A stretch of 64,000 nt of DNA. Origin: JANQQJ01 sp046290575. Lineage in GTDB: Bacteria; Pseudomonadota; Alphaproteobacteria; SMXS01. Of the stretch, positions 33,692-42,523 are shown piece by piece (positions within the stretch are counted from its first letter, which is position 1; every line of letters begins with the position of its first letter). Both the position numbers and the translations under genes were made by a program. The notes below the pieces were generated by a model. That model made no database searches and was not told the DNA's origin. It worked only from the letters and a program-made list of their open reading frames with translations. The stretch is taken from NCBI GenBank assembly GCA_046290575.1, contig JBKAGX010000009.1:1-64000 (forward strand), in the 5' to 3' direction.

Positions 33692-34606
33692 ATGCCGCTT
33701 AAACTCAGCATTATCGCGACCAGCCAGGACTGGCTGACGCCGCATTTGGGCACGCTTGACGCGACAGGGTTTCATGCGCTCTATGTCGCAGATCACCCGT
33801 CTTTTGCTGTGACTGAATCCTGGACGTGGCTGGCCTATGCCGCAGCCTGTACGGACCGCATCCGCCTGGGCACCCATGTCACCGGCGCACCGTTCTACCA
33901 CCCCACACGGCTCGCCAAGCAGGTCGCCAGTGTCGATGCGCTGTCGGACGGCCGCGCCGTCCTGGGCATCGGCACCGCCTACGAAGTGCAGGATTTCAAA
34001 CCCTATGGGTTCGAGATGCCCGGCTTCAAGGACCGCGTCGCCTATCTGGAAGAAACGCTGGTGATTCTGAAACAATTGTTCAGCGGCCAGATCGCCGGGC
34101 ACAAAGGCCGGTTTTTCAACTATGAGGGCCAGGCCGATTTCGCGCCGCTGCCCGTGCAAAAACCCAATCCCCCCTTCATGATCGGCCTCAACAAGGCGGG
34201 CATGGCGCTGCAAGTCGCTGCGCGTCACGCGGATGCAATCAACACATGGCAATTGTCGCCCTCGCAGGCCGCTGCCCTCAAGGAGCCGCTGGCTGAAGCA
34301 TGCGTCGGCGCCGGCCGGTCCCCTGACGATGTTGCACTGACCTGCGACGTTGTGATGGCGCGCGACGCCGACCGCCGCGGCGCTGAAGAACTGGCGCACC
34401 AGATCCGCGATATGGCGCGCGGCTGGGGCCGCAAGAATTCAGTCACCGACTGGGGCGCCGGCGGCGTGCTCTACGGCGACGGCGACGCTATGGTGGAGCA
34501 ATTGCAGCAATTCGAAGATGTCGGCGCGACGGAAGTCACCGTCGCTGTTTCATCCCCCGACGATGTTGAATGGCTCGACCGCGAAGTCGCCGCCAAGCTG
34601 GGCTGA
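33692..34606 (+). CDS. LLM-class flavin-dependent oxidoreductase
   Basis: A 304-residue TIM-barrel enzyme of the luciferase-like (LLM) family, of F420- or FMN-dependent type. TGFHALYVADHPSFAV, RIRLGTHVTGAPFYHPTRLA KQ-type active-site strand, LSDGRAVLGIGTAYE and the C-terminal GDGDAMVEQLQQFEDVGATE are typical. Substrate is unknown; relatives oxidise alcohols, alkanes or sulfonates. GGAGGGGGATACG precedes the ATG. A gamma-glutamylcyclotransferase-like gene starts 4 nt after its stop, so both likely share one transcript. Confidence 0.88.
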   Translation: MPLKLSIIATSQDWLTPHLGTLDATGFHALYVADHPSFAVTESWTWLAYAAACTDRIRLGTHVTGAPFYHPTRLAKQVASVDALSDGRAVLGIGTAYEVQDFKPYGFEMPGFKDRVAYLEETLVILKQLFSGQIAGHKGRFFNYEGQADFAPLPVQKPNPPFMIGLNKAGMALQVAARHADAINTWQLSPSQAAALKEPLAEACVGAGRSPDDVALTCDVVMARDADRRGAEELAHQIRDMARGWGRKNSVTDWGAGGVLYGDGDAMVEQLQQFEDVGATEVTVAVSSPDDVEWLDREVAAKLG

Positions 34607-34610
34607 CGAG

Positions 34611-35051
34611 ATGGAAGACCGATTGCTCTATTTCGCTTATGGGCGAAACATGCATCCCGAAATCATGGGCGAACGTTGTCCGGATGCCGCCTTTGCCGGG
34701 CTGGCAGTCCTCAACACGCACCGAATCATGATCAATGGCCGTGGTGTCAGCACCGTTATTGCCGACCCGGGACACAGCGTGCACGGCGTGCTTTGGCACT
34801 TGACCCAGAGATGTGAGAGCACACTGGATATGATTGAAGGGGTCGCCAAAGGCCACTATGCGCGCGAAAAGGCCCACCCCATTCCTGAGGCAGGCTCTGC
34901 ATCACCGGCGTTGATCTATCTGGCGCATGACACCACACCGGGTTCGCCGCGACCGGGCTACCTTGAATCGCTGGAAGAAGCCGCCTACACGCACCGCTTT
35001 CCCGTCCACTACAGACGGCATCTCGCAAGCCTTCGGCAAGCCGCCGGCTAA
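34611..35051 (+). CDS. Gamma-glutamylcyclotransferase-fold protein
   Basis: A 146-residue GGCT/AIG2-fold protein, starting at ATG 34611 rather than the longer in-frame 34518. The substrate loop YFAYGRNMH replaces the usual YGSNM, with Arg instead of Ser. DMIEGVAKGHYAREKAHPI contains the catalytic Glu region, followed by ALIYLAHD. Family members release 5-oxoproline from gamma-glutamyl amines, but AIG2-like proteins vary and the changed loop leaves activity open. It is translationally close to the LLM oxidoreductase. Confidence 0.82.
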   Translation: MEDRLLYFAYGRNMHPEIMGERCPDAAFAGLAVLNTHRIMINGRGVSTVIADPGHSVHGVLWHLTQRCESTLDMIEGVAKGHYAREKAHPIPEAGSASPALIYLAHDTTPGSPRPGYLESLEEAAYTHRFPVHYRRHLASLRQAAG

Positions 35052-35068
35052 TGAGGAGGCGGGCCGGG

Positions 35069-35782
35069 CTATTCCGCCTCGGTCTGTACCGGGGCTTCGC
35101 CTTCCGCGGCGGCCTCGGGTTGAGCCTGATCTTCCGTTCCAGCGTCAGGGGCTTCGTCCATAGGCGTTTCAGATGCCGCTGGCGCGTCTGGCACCGAAGG
35201 CGCTGCCGCCTCGGCCGGACCTTCATCCATTACCGCTGGCTCTTCTGGCGCTTCCGCTTCTGCCGGAGCTTCCGGTTCTGCCGGAGCTACCGGAGCTACC
35301 TGCTCAGCCGGGGGGGCTGGTTCGGCTGCGGCCGCAACAGAAAGGTTTCCACCGCCTGAAACGTCCCCGTTACTGGAGTGCCATGTCAGGGTACCCTGAG
35401 CATTTTCATACCGCCCAGATCCGCCGGAGAAATAGCCCCAACAGTTGGCTGCTGCCATTTCGTCGCCAACATCATTACAAACGATCACATTGAAGAGTTC
35501 TGACCCGTCGGCAAGCGTGGTTCTGCAGAATCCCTGAGCATCATACTGGATCGTGGGCGACCTGAACTGGTGGCATTCGCTGGTCCAAGTTTCCGTAACA
35601 CCAGAGGCAAATGTTGTTGCGCCGGTCGAGCTGAGCGCAACGATTGCTACCTGCCCGTCGTCCGCCGGCACACCCTTAACCACCGGGTCTCCGGATTCCG
35701 CAGTGAATATAAATGGCTCGGCCTGAGCCGCGCCGCTGGTCAATCCGACAGCAAAAGCAATCAACACGAACGCTTTTTTCAT
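35069..35782 (-). CDS. Exported protein with Ala/Glu/Pro-rich tail
   Basis: A 237-residue protein starting at ATG 35782 after GGGGGAGATACGT; a longer in-frame start at 35812 lacks such a site. The signal peptide MKKAFVLIAFAVGLTSGAAQA is clear. Residues about 25-150 form a beta-rich domain with four Cys that may form disulfides (SECHQF, GFCRTT, VCNDVG, ANCWGY). The last 85 residues are almost only Ala, Glu, Pro and Asp, giving an acidic disordered tail. No family recognised. A cell-surface or periplasmic role is inferred from the signal peptide. Confidence 0.72.
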   Translation of the reverse strand: MKKAFVLIAFAVGLTSGAAQAEPFIFTAESGDPVVKGVPADDGQVAIVALSSTGATTFASGVTETWTSECHQFRSPTIQYDAQGFCRTTLADGSELFNVIVCNDVGDEMAAANCWGYFSGGSGRYENAQGTLTWHSSNGDVSGGGNLSVAAAAEPAPPAEQVAPVAPAEPEAPAEAEAPEEPAVMDEGPAEAAAPSVPDAPAASETPMDEAPDAGTEDQAQPEAAAEGEAPVQTEAE

Positions 35783-35875
35783 CACGTATCTCCCCCTGTT
35801 TCTCCCTGACAACGGCGTGAGTGTAACCGAAGGGTAACAGAGAAGATAGGCATCTAAGATTCGTACCGATCGTGC

Positions 35876-37495
35876 CTATACATCAATACCCAACGTGGAA
35901 AGGACATAGGCGGTTGTCGCCTTGTAATCCGCCTTGCCATTGGGCGCGCGCATCAGGCTGTCGCGGAACAGAACCCGCTTGGGCACCTTGTAGCCGGCGA
36001 GGTGCCCCCGGACATGATCACGCAGCTGCGCTTCGCCTGCGTTGGTACCCGGCGACGGTTCAACAACGGCGGTCACCGCCTGGCCCCACTTCTCATCCGG
36101 CACGCCGACCACCAGAGCGTCAGCGACGGCATCATGCTGCTTGAGGACTTCTTCAACTTCCTCCGGGTAGACCTTTTCGCCGCCTGTATTGATGCAGACA
36201 CTGCCCCGGCCCAGCAGAGTGAGCGTCCCGTCGGCCTCGACCGTACAGAAATCGCCCGGAATCGAATAGCGGGCGCCATTGATCGTGCGGAACGTCGACG
36301 CGGTCTTTTCCGCATCCTTGTAATAGCCCAGCGGCAAATGACCGCCGCGCGCGATCAACCCCGCTTCACCGCTGCCGGGCTCAATCTCGCGCCCGTCCTC
36401 GCTGAACACCTTGCACTTGTCGCCGATGGTGAACTTTGCGGTCTGGACTTCGCCTTCAACGGTCATCAACGAGGTGCCAAAACCAATTGCTTCGGACGCG
36501 CCGAAAGAATCTGCCATCGCGGCTTGAGGTGCGTGCTTGAGCAAACCTTGCTTGATCTCCCGGCTCCACATCACGCCAGACGAGATGATCACCGCCAGCG
36601 ACGACAGGTCGTAGGCGCCCGGATTGTCGTCCAGCACCTGCAGCATTGGCCGCGCAAAGGCATCGCCGACAATCGCGATGTTGGTGACCTTATGCCGGTC
36701 AACGGCCTCCCAAAGCTCTTCGGGCCTGAAATGATCCTGGGTTGGCAGCGTCACCACCGCACCGCCGCCCAGCATGCTGCCCATCGCCGTAAAAAGACCG
36801 GTGCCATGCATCATCGGGCAGGCCGGCATCTGGCGCAGAACACCCGCGTTTTCGCGTGCAGCAGCCAGGTGTTCTTCCAGGTTGGTCGGCGGCTCGGCCA
36901 GCAGCACCGTGCCCTCCATATGTGCCTTGCGCAGTGTGCTCATGGGCCACATGACGCCTTTGGGCATCCCCGTCGTGCCGCCGGTATAGAGCAGCAACAG
37001 ATCGTCCGGCGACCGCTCGATGCCGAGCGGCGCGCCATCGCCCTCGGTCAGGCTTTCATAAGAAACCGCAAAGTCGCATCGCGGCTCCCGACCGTCTTCT
37101 GTGACTTCAATCCACAGGCGGATACTGGGCAGCATCGGCTGCAACGCTTTGACCTGCGCTGCAAACTCCGACGCGAAGATGCCGATCTCGGAGTCTGAAT
37201 TATCGAAGATGTAGCGCAGCTCTTCCGGCTGGTAGCGGTAGTTGACGTTGACATGCACGAGACGCGCCTTGAAGGCAGCCGCCAGCATTTCCGGATATTC
37301 CGGCCGGTTACGCATATAAAAGCCGACCTTGGCGCCGGGCTCGATCCCGTGCGCATGGACCGCGCGGGCAATGGCATTGGTGCGCCGGTCGAAGTCGGGC
37401 CAGAGCACCACCCGGTCGCCGTGAATCAGGGCTGGCGCGTCAGCAGGCGCCTGCGCGGCTACCGCATCCAGCATGTCGCCAAAAATCCATTCCAT
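35876..37495 (-). CDS. Acyl-CoA ligase (AMP-dependent synthetase)
   Basis: A 539-residue ANL-superfamily ligase that activates a carboxylic acid as acyl-AMP and then acyl-CoA. The start at ATG 37495 follows GGGGAGATTAGA; a longer frame to 37639 is rejected. The P-loop is LLLYTGGTTGMPKGVMWP (about residues 169-186). The hinge and C-terminal motifs are GRGSVCINTGGEKVYPEEVE and the catalytic Lys in PNGKADYK. It resembles long-chain or steroid-type FadD proteins more than acetyl-CoA synthetase. A divergent SDR, OsmC and P450 group suggests hydrophobic substrate breakdown. Confidence 0.93.
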   Translation of the reverse strand: MEWIFGDMLDAVAAQAPADAPALIHGDRVVLWPDFDRRTNAIARAVHAHGIEPGAKVGFYMRNRPEYPEMLAAAFKARLVHVNVNYRYQPEELRYIFDNSDSEIGIFASEFAAQVKALQPMLPSIRLWIEVTEDGREPRCDFAVSYESLTEGDGAPLGIERSPDDLLLLYTGGTTGMPKGVMWPMSTLRKAHMEGTVLLAEPPTNLEEHLAAARENAGVLRQMPACPMMHGTGLFTAMGSMLGGGAVVTLPTQDHFRPEELWEAVDRHKVTNIAIVGDAFARPMLQVLDDNPGAYDLSSLAVIISSGVMWSREIKQGLLKHAPQAAMADSFGASEAIGFGTSLMTVEGEVQTAKFTIGDKCKVFSEDGREIEPGSGEAGLIARGGHLPLGYYKDAEKTASTFRTINGARYSIPGDFCTVEADGTLTLLGRGSVCINTGGEKVYPEEVEEVLKQHDAVADALVVGVPDEKWGQAVTAVVEPSPGTNAGEAQLRDHVRGHLAGYKVPKRVLFRDSLMRAPNGKADYKATTAYVLSTLGIDV

Positions 37496-37615
37496 TCTAA
37501 TCTCCCCTGAACTCAGATTGCCGTCACCGGGGCGCGTCTTGCAAGCATCGTCGATCTTTTCCTTGCCGCTGGAGCACGTTAGGCTACGCACGGAGTGGTT
37601 AGAGGGGAAAGTTAC

Positions 37616-38569
37616 GTGTCCGTTCTCAGTTGGATTCAAAAGAAGTACCCGCCAGGGCCCAGTGGCTTCGGCTTCAATTCATCTGCTGATGAGGTCACCC
37701 AGGGGGTGGACCTGAGCGGCAAGAATGTCGTGATCACCGGGGTAAACTCCGGCCTGGGCGCAGAAACCATGCGTGTGCTGGCCAGCCGGGGGGCGCACAT
37801 CATCGGCTTGGCGCGAACATTGGAGAAGGCGGAGCAAGCCTGTAGCAGCCTGGGCGACAAGGCGACACCGGTCGCTTGCGAGCTGTCGGATCTGGATAGC
37901 GTTCGCACCGCCGCCGAGCAGATCAAGGCGCTGGGCAAGCCCATCGATATCCTGATTTGCAATGCGGGTATCATGGCGCTGCCCAAACTGCTGCAATCGC
38001 GTGGCATAGAACTGCAGTTCGCCACCAATCATCTGGGCCATTTTCTGCTGGTTAACCTGCTTTTGGACAATCTGGCGGAAGACGCACGGATCGTCGCCCT
38101 GTCCTCCAATGCGCATCTCATGGCACCGGAGCAGGGCATCGAGTTCGAGAACCTGTCCGGCGTGAGGGACTACGATCCGCTGAAAGCTTATGGGCAATCG
38201 AAACTGGCCAATATTCTGATGGTCAAAGAGTTGACGCGGCGGCGCGGTGACAGACAGATGACAGCAAATGCGGTACACCCCGGCGTCATCATGACCAATC
38301 TGGGACGAAACATGAAAGCCACGACCATGCTGCCGATGATCGGCAGCATCATCCGGCAGTTCAAGAATGTGCATCAGGGCGCCGCGACCAGTTGCTATGT
38401 CGCCACCAGCCCGGCGCTGGCCGACACGAGCGGCGAATATTTTTCCGACTGCAATATTGAGGAGCCCCTGCACCACGCCAATGACAAAGCGCTGGCGCAA
38501 CGGCTCTGGCGGGTGTCTGAAGAACTGGTCGGGCTGGACCCCACCGCGCCGCCCTACGAAACCGCATGA
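37616..38569 (+). CDS. SDR-family oxidoreductase (retinol dehydrogenase-like)
   Basis: A 317-residue short-chain dehydrogenase/reductase. GTG 37616 follows AGAGGGGAAA and is preferred over GTG 37595. The nucleotide loop is TGVNSGLGAETMRVLASRG, the structural NAG is ICNAGIM, and Ser-Tyr-Lys are in VALSSNAH and YGQSK. The length and the N-terminal extension before the Rossmann fold resemble retinol dehydrogenase/WWOX-like SDRs that use alcohols or steroids. Its last four bases overlap the OsmC start (ATGA), so translation is likely coupled. The divergent acyl-CoA ligase lies 120 nt away. Confidence 0.9.
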   Translation: MSVLSWIQKKYPPGPSGFGFNSSADEVTQGVDLSGKNVVITGVNSGLGAETMRVLASRGAHIIGLARTLEKAEQACSSLGDKATPVACELSDLDSVRTAAEQIKALGKPIDILICNAGIMALPKLLQSRGIELQFATNHLGHFLLVNLLLDNLAEDARIVALSSNAHLMAPEQGIEFENLSGVRDYDPLKAYGQSKLANILMVKELTRRRGDRQMTANAVHPGVIMTNLGRNMKATTMLPMIGSIIRQFKNVHQGAATSCYVATSPALADTSGEYFSDCNIEEPLHHANDKALAQRLWRVSEELVGLDPTAPPYETA

Positions 38570-38985
38570 AAGCGCGGGTGAAGTGGATCGAGGACCGCAA
38601 TTTCCTCGGTGAATCAGGCACCGGCCACGCGGTCATTATGGGCTCGACCGCAGGCAAGTCCGGCGTCGCCATCGGCCCCAGCCCGATGGAAATGGTGCTG
38701 CTGGGCCTTGGCGGCTGCACCTCGTTCGATGTGCTGCATATTCTTGAGCGGGGCCGCGAGGCGGTTGAGGACTGTGTGCTGGAAATGGACGCGGACCGGG
38801 CCGAGAACGACCCGAAGGTGTTCACCCGGATTCACCTGCACTTCAAGGTGATCGGCAAGAACCTGAACCCCACCAAGGTTGAGCGCGCGATCGCACTGTC
38901 GGCTGAAAAGTACTGCTCCGCATCCGCCATGCTCGACAAGACCGCCCAGATCACCCACGATTTCGAGATTGTCGACGCGGAGTAA
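38566..38985 (+). CDS. OsmC family protein
   Basis: A 139-residue OsmC/YhfA-like protein. GPSPMEMVLLGLGGCTSFDV carries the first Cys, and EKYCSASAMLDKTAQI the second, the redox pair of the family. The family includes peroxidases and YhfA-like proteins of unclear role. It overlaps the SDR stop by four bases and precedes the P450 by 74 nt. Perhaps it removes organic peroxides made during oxidation; this is inference. Confidence 0.9.
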   Translation: MKARVKWIEDRNFLGESGTGHAVIMGSTAGKSGVAIGPSPMEMVLLGLGGCTSFDVLHILERGREAVEDCVLEMDADRAENDPKVFTRIHLHFKVIGKNLNPTKVERAIALSAEKYCSASAMLDKTAQITHDFEIVDAE

Positions 38986-39058
38986 GTTACCGGGTGGTAG
39001 CCTTAATCTCAAAGCTGCGGCATAATCGTGGCTGGTTGTCGAGAAACCGGGGATTGTG

Positions 39059-40309
39059 ATGTCCACTGCCACGCTTGATTACACGTCCGTTGCGGATCCG
39101 AAAGCCTATGCCGATGAAAAGGCGATCCACGCACTGTTCGCCGATATGCGCCGCAACGACCCGGTGCACTGGCAGGAACCGGAAGGCCACCGGCCGTTCT
39201 GGTCGATCACCAAGCACGCCGACATCATGGCAATCAGCCGCCGTAACGATATCTTTCTGAACGGGCCACGCGCCACCCTGGCGACGATTGCAGAAGAGGA
39301 ATGGGTCAAGGAGGCCACCGGCGGCAGCCATTTGCTACTGCGCACCCTGATCCACATGGACAACCCCGACCACAAGGTCTTCAGGGGCATGACGCTGGAT
39401 TGGTTCCAGCCGAAGAACCTGAACCGGCTGGAAGCCGGCATCGCCGACCTGGCAAGGCAGGTTGTGGACCGCATGGAGGCCAAGGACGGGGCATGCGATT
39501 TCGTCAATGACGTGGCGATCTGGTACCCGTTGCGGGTGATCATGATGATCCTGGGCGTGCCGGAAGAAGACGAGGCCCGGATGCTGAAGCTGACCCAGGA
39601 ACTGTTCGGCGCCCGCGATCCTGAACTGGCGCGGGACATGGAGGGCAAGGGTTTGGACATGAGCGTGATCCAGGATTTTTTCGACTACTTTACCAAAGTG
39701 ACGGAAGACCGCCGCGCCAACCCCAGGGATGATGTCGCTACCGTGATCGCCAATGCCAAGATCGATGGTGAGGCGATCGGCCATCTGGAGGCGATGTCCT
39801 ATTACATCATCGTTGCAACGGCCGGGCACGACACGACCAGCTCTGCATCTTCGGGCGGCCTGCTGGCCCTGATCCAGAATCCCGATGAGCTTGCGAAGCT
39901 GAAGGCGGATCCTGCATTGCTCAGTTCAGCGGTGGACGAAATGATCCGTTGGACGACGCCGGTCAAACATTTCATGCGAACCGCCACCGAAGACTATGAG
40001 ATTCGGGGCAAGACCATCCGCAAGGACGATGCGGTAATGCTGCACTACCCTTCAGCAAACCGCGATGAAGAGGTCTTCGTCGACCCGGAAAGGTTCCGGA
40101 TCGACCGGTCGCCGAACCGGCATGTCGCCTTCGGCTACGGCGCGCATCTGTGCCTGGGGCAGGCGCTCGCCAAGATGGAAATGCGCGCACTGTTCCGCGA
40201 ACTGATCTCCCGGATCGATCAGGTCTCTCTGGCCGGCGATCCTGCGCTGGTTCAGGCCACCTTTGTCAGTGGGTTGAAGCGCCTGCCGATCCGCTACACC
40301 ATGTCGTGA
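39059..40309 (+). CDS. Cytochrome P450
   Basis: A 416-residue soluble bacterial P450. The start is ATG 39059 (an adjacent GTG at 39056 adds one residue). The I-helix is AGHDTTS, the ExxR is in DEMIRWTTPVKHF, and the heme Cys is in FGYGAHLCLGQALAKMEM. The R-T pattern KHFMRTATEDYEIRG is typical of CYP families acting on sterols, terpenes or fatty acids, but no subfamily can be fixed. A small membrane protein gene follows 4 nt later. No ferredoxin gene is adjacent, so redox partners are elsewhere. Confidence 0.95.
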   Translation: MSTATLDYTSVADPKAYADEKAIHALFADMRRNDPVHWQEPEGHRPFWSITKHADIMAISRRNDIFLNGPRATLATIAEEEWVKEATGGSHLLLRTLIHMDNPDHKVFRGMTLDWFQPKNLNRLEAGIADLARQVVDRMEAKDGACDFVNDVAIWYPLRVIMMILGVPEEDEARMLKLTQELFGARDPELARDMEGKGLDMSVIQDFFDYFTKVTEDRRANPRDDVATVIANAKIDGEAIGHLEAMSYYIIVATAGHDTTSSASSGGLLALIQNPDELAKLKADPALLSSAVDEMIRWTTPVKHFMRTATEDYEIRGKTIRKDDAVMLHYPSANRDEEVFVDPERFRIDRSPNRHVAFGYGAHLCLGQALAKMEMRALFRELISRIDQVSLAGDPALVQATFVSGLKRLPIRYTMS

Positions 40310-40313
40310 TCCG

Positions 40314-40565
40314 ATGATCTGGCAGGCCCTCTTTTTGATCACGGGCATTTTCTGGGTTCTCTGGATAGCCAGTTTCCTGGCGCCTGCTCCTGCCCCCTGG
40401 CACGGCGCCTTGCAGATCATCGGCGCCGTGGTGCTGGTCATTCACATTGTCGAGTGCGTCATCTTCCGGCAGCGGCTTCAGGGGGGTGGCAACGGCGTGA
40501 AACACACAATTATGACCTTGCTGTTCGGCTTCTTTTACATCCGAACACTGCCCAAAGGGGATTAG
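40314..40565 (+). CDS. DUF1145-like small membrane protein
   Basis: An 83-residue protein with two or three membrane helices (about residues 4-23, 31-50 and 61-76). The HIVECVIFRQRL stretch and the closing FGFFYIRTLPK resemble the DUF1145 family, known from YhhL. Function unknown. It lies 4 nt after the P450 stop and is followed by a terminator, so it probably shares that transcript. The family call is tentative. Confidence 0.6.
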   Translation: MIWQALFLITGIFWVLWIASFLAPAPAPWHGALQIIGAVVLVIHIVECVIFRQRLQGGGNGVKHTIMTLLFGFFYIRTLPKGD

Positions 40566-40579
40566 CCCGCCACTCTGTC

Positions 40580-40610
40580 GGTTGACGCGGTTGCGCAACC
40601 CTCCTTTTTT
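40580..40610 (+). terminator. Intrinsic terminator of the P450 unit
   Basis: GGTTG and CGC (with one bulged A) pair with GCG and CAACC around loop GGTT, giving an 8-bp stem at 40580-40600. CTCC and six T follow. Confidence 0.7.
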
Positions 40611-40655
40611 GGCGCATACAGGATCAATAACCCTGGAAACGCCCGAACGGCCCCT

Positions 40656-41579
40656 ATGCAGATTTATCTGCCCATTGCCGAACTATCGATCAACATCTTT
40701 TTGATCCTCGGGCTTGGTGCGGCTGTCGGCTTTCTTTCAGGTATGTTCGGCGTCGGCGGCGGTTTCCTGATGACCCCGCTGCTGATTTTCTCTGGTGTGC
40801 CGCCTGCGGTCGCCGTGGGCACCGAAGCCAACCAGATTGTCGCCTCATCAGTCTCCGGCGTGATCGCGCACTGGCGGCGCGGCGGCGTCGATTTCAAGAT
40901 GGGTGGTGTGCTGCTGGGAGGCGGCGTCCTCGGCTCCATATTCGGTATGTTCATCTTTGAAGCCCTGCGCTCGCTGGGCCAGGTCGAACTATTGATCTCG
41001 TTGAGCTATGTCGTTTTTCTCGGGATCGTCGGTGGCCTGATGCTGATCGAGAGCGTTCGCGCGATGATGCGGCGGCAAAGCGGCGCCGTTACGAGCCGGC
41101 GGCGGCGGCACGACGATCTGGCGCACCGGCTGCCGTTCAAGATGCGATTCCGCAAATCAAAACTTTATATCAGCGTCATCCCACCCATTGCGATCGGCTT
41201 CCTGGTCGGCACGTTGTCCGCCATCATGGGCGTCGGCGGTGGCTTCATCATGGTGCCGGCGATGATCTATATTCTGGGCATGGCGACCAATGTGGTGATC
41301 GGGACGTCGCTGTTTCAGATCATCTTTGTCACTGCCACGGTCACGTTGCTGCACGCGACCAGCACACAGACCGTCGATGTTGTCCTGGCGCTGCTATTGC
41401 TGGTGGGCGGGGTGGTCGGCGCCCAGTTCGGCGCCCGTGTCGGTCTGAAACTGCGCGGCGAGCAGTTGCGCGCCCTTCTCGCCCTCCTTGTCCTTGGTGT
41501 CGGCCTGCGGCTTGCCTATGGGCTGGTGGTAACGCCGGACGAATTCTATTTCGTCTCCACGCTGGTCAATCGCGAATGA
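40656..41579 (+). CDS. TauE/SafE family sulfite or organic-anion exporter
   Basis: A 307-residue membrane protein of the TauE/SafE (DUF81) family with about eight helices in two similar halves. The repeated signature is visible twice: GFLSGMFGVGGGFLMTPLL and GFLVGTLSAIMGVGGGFIMV. A charged loop near residues 133-160 (MMRRQSGAVTSRRRRHDD) separates the halves. Members export sulfite, sulfoacetate or similar anions. Its stop overlaps the start of the TIGR02186-type gene (ATGA), which is the usual alphaproteobacterial pair. Confidence 0.92.
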   Translation: MQIYLPIAELSINIFLILGLGAAVGFLSGMFGVGGGFLMTPLLIFSGVPPAVAVGTEANQIVASSVSGVIAHWRRGGVDFKMGGVLLGGGVLGSIFGMFIFEALRSLGQVELLISLSYVVFLGIVGGLMLIESVRAMMRRQSGAVTSRRRRHDDLAHRLPFKMRFRKSKLYISVIPPIAIGFLVGTLSAIMGVGGGFIMVPAMIYILGMATNVVIGTSLFQIIFVTATVTLLHATSTQTVDVVLALLLLVGGVVGAQFGARVGLKLRGEQLRALLALLVLGVGLRLAYGLVVTPDEFYFVSTLVNRE

Positions 41580-42322
41580 TAGTCCGGCTGGCCATCCTGA
41601 TGATGTTTCTGCCCATGGGGCAGGCCGGTGCCGCCAGCCTCGCAACCGATCTGTCGGAAGACGAAATCGCCATCACGTCAAGCTTTGCAGGCACCAGCCT
41701 GTTGCTGTTCGGATCGATGGGCACAACAGCGCCCCAAGACGGCCTGGACGTCGTGGTTGTGGTGCATGGGCCAGAGCAGCCCATGACAATCTACCGCAAG
41801 CAGCGGACCGCCGGTGTCTGGATCAACAGCCAGCCGGTCAAATTCGATAATGTGCCCGGCTATTACGCGGTGGTCGCCAATCGGCCGCTGGACGAGATCG
41901 CCTCTGCCCAGCACCTGCGCCGCGAGAACATTGGCCCGCAGAATCTGGTGTTGATTTCCCGTGCAGAGACAAGCGTTGACGAACTGCGCGAACTAAGCCG
42001 CGCCATCACGGATAACCGGGCCGACGAAGGCCTCTACATCATCGACGAACAGGCCGTCAAATTTCCCGCCGGCAATCTGTTCCGCACCAATATCAACTTC
42101 CCCGCCAGCGTGCCCGTAGGCGACTACCGGGTGATCGTCCGGCTGTTCAAGGACGGGAACGAAGTGGACCGGTCGACCAAGGTGTTGACTGTCGGCAAGC
42201 GCGGACTGGAACAGTGGATTTACGCCTTTGCACACCAGCAATCCCTGGCCTATGGCCTGGTGGCCATTGCCCTGGCGGTGTTTTTCGGCTGGTTCGCATC
42301 GGTGATTTTCCGGCAACGGTAG
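41576..42322 (+). CDS. TIGR02186-family membrane protein
   Basis: A 248-residue protein with signal peptide (about 1-20), a periplasmic beta-rich domain (LSEDEIAITSSFAGTSLLLF, then GLDVVVVVHGPEQPMTIYRK) and one C-terminal membrane helix at about 221-243. This is the TIGR02186 pattern, a protein encoded directly after TauE-type exporters in alphaproteobacteria. It probably partners the exporter at the periplasmic face. The function is not established. It overlaps the upstream gene by 4 nt. Confidence 0.85.
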   Translation: MIVRLAILMMFLPMGQAGAASLATDLSEDEIAITSSFAGTSLLLFGSMGTTAPQDGLDVVVVVHGPEQPMTIYRKQRTAGVWINSQPVKFDNVPGYYAVVANRPLDEIASAQHLRRENIGPQNLVLISRAETSVDELRELSRAITDNRADEGLYIIDEQAVKFPAGNLFRTNINFPASVPVGDYRVIVRLFKDGNEVDRSTKVLTVGKRGLEQWIYAFAHQQSLAYGLVAIALAVFFGWFASVIFRQR

Positions 42323-42523
42323 CACCGTTCCAACCCGGTCGGGACAGCACAGACCCTGCCGAGACCATAATTTCCTTTATAATTCAATATCTTAATAGGA
42401 ACCGACCCTTCCTCACATTCCCGTGAGCGCCCATTCAGGAAGCGTTCAGATTGACAGGCGCATCTTTGTGGTGACGACGAGGACAAAGACTGTTGGTTCA
42501 ACGGACTCATAGGGGTCAAAAAA

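Noticed and set aside
36002..37198. 398-residue + strand frame
   Set aside because: Antisense to the acyl-CoA ligase, which has all ANL motifs.
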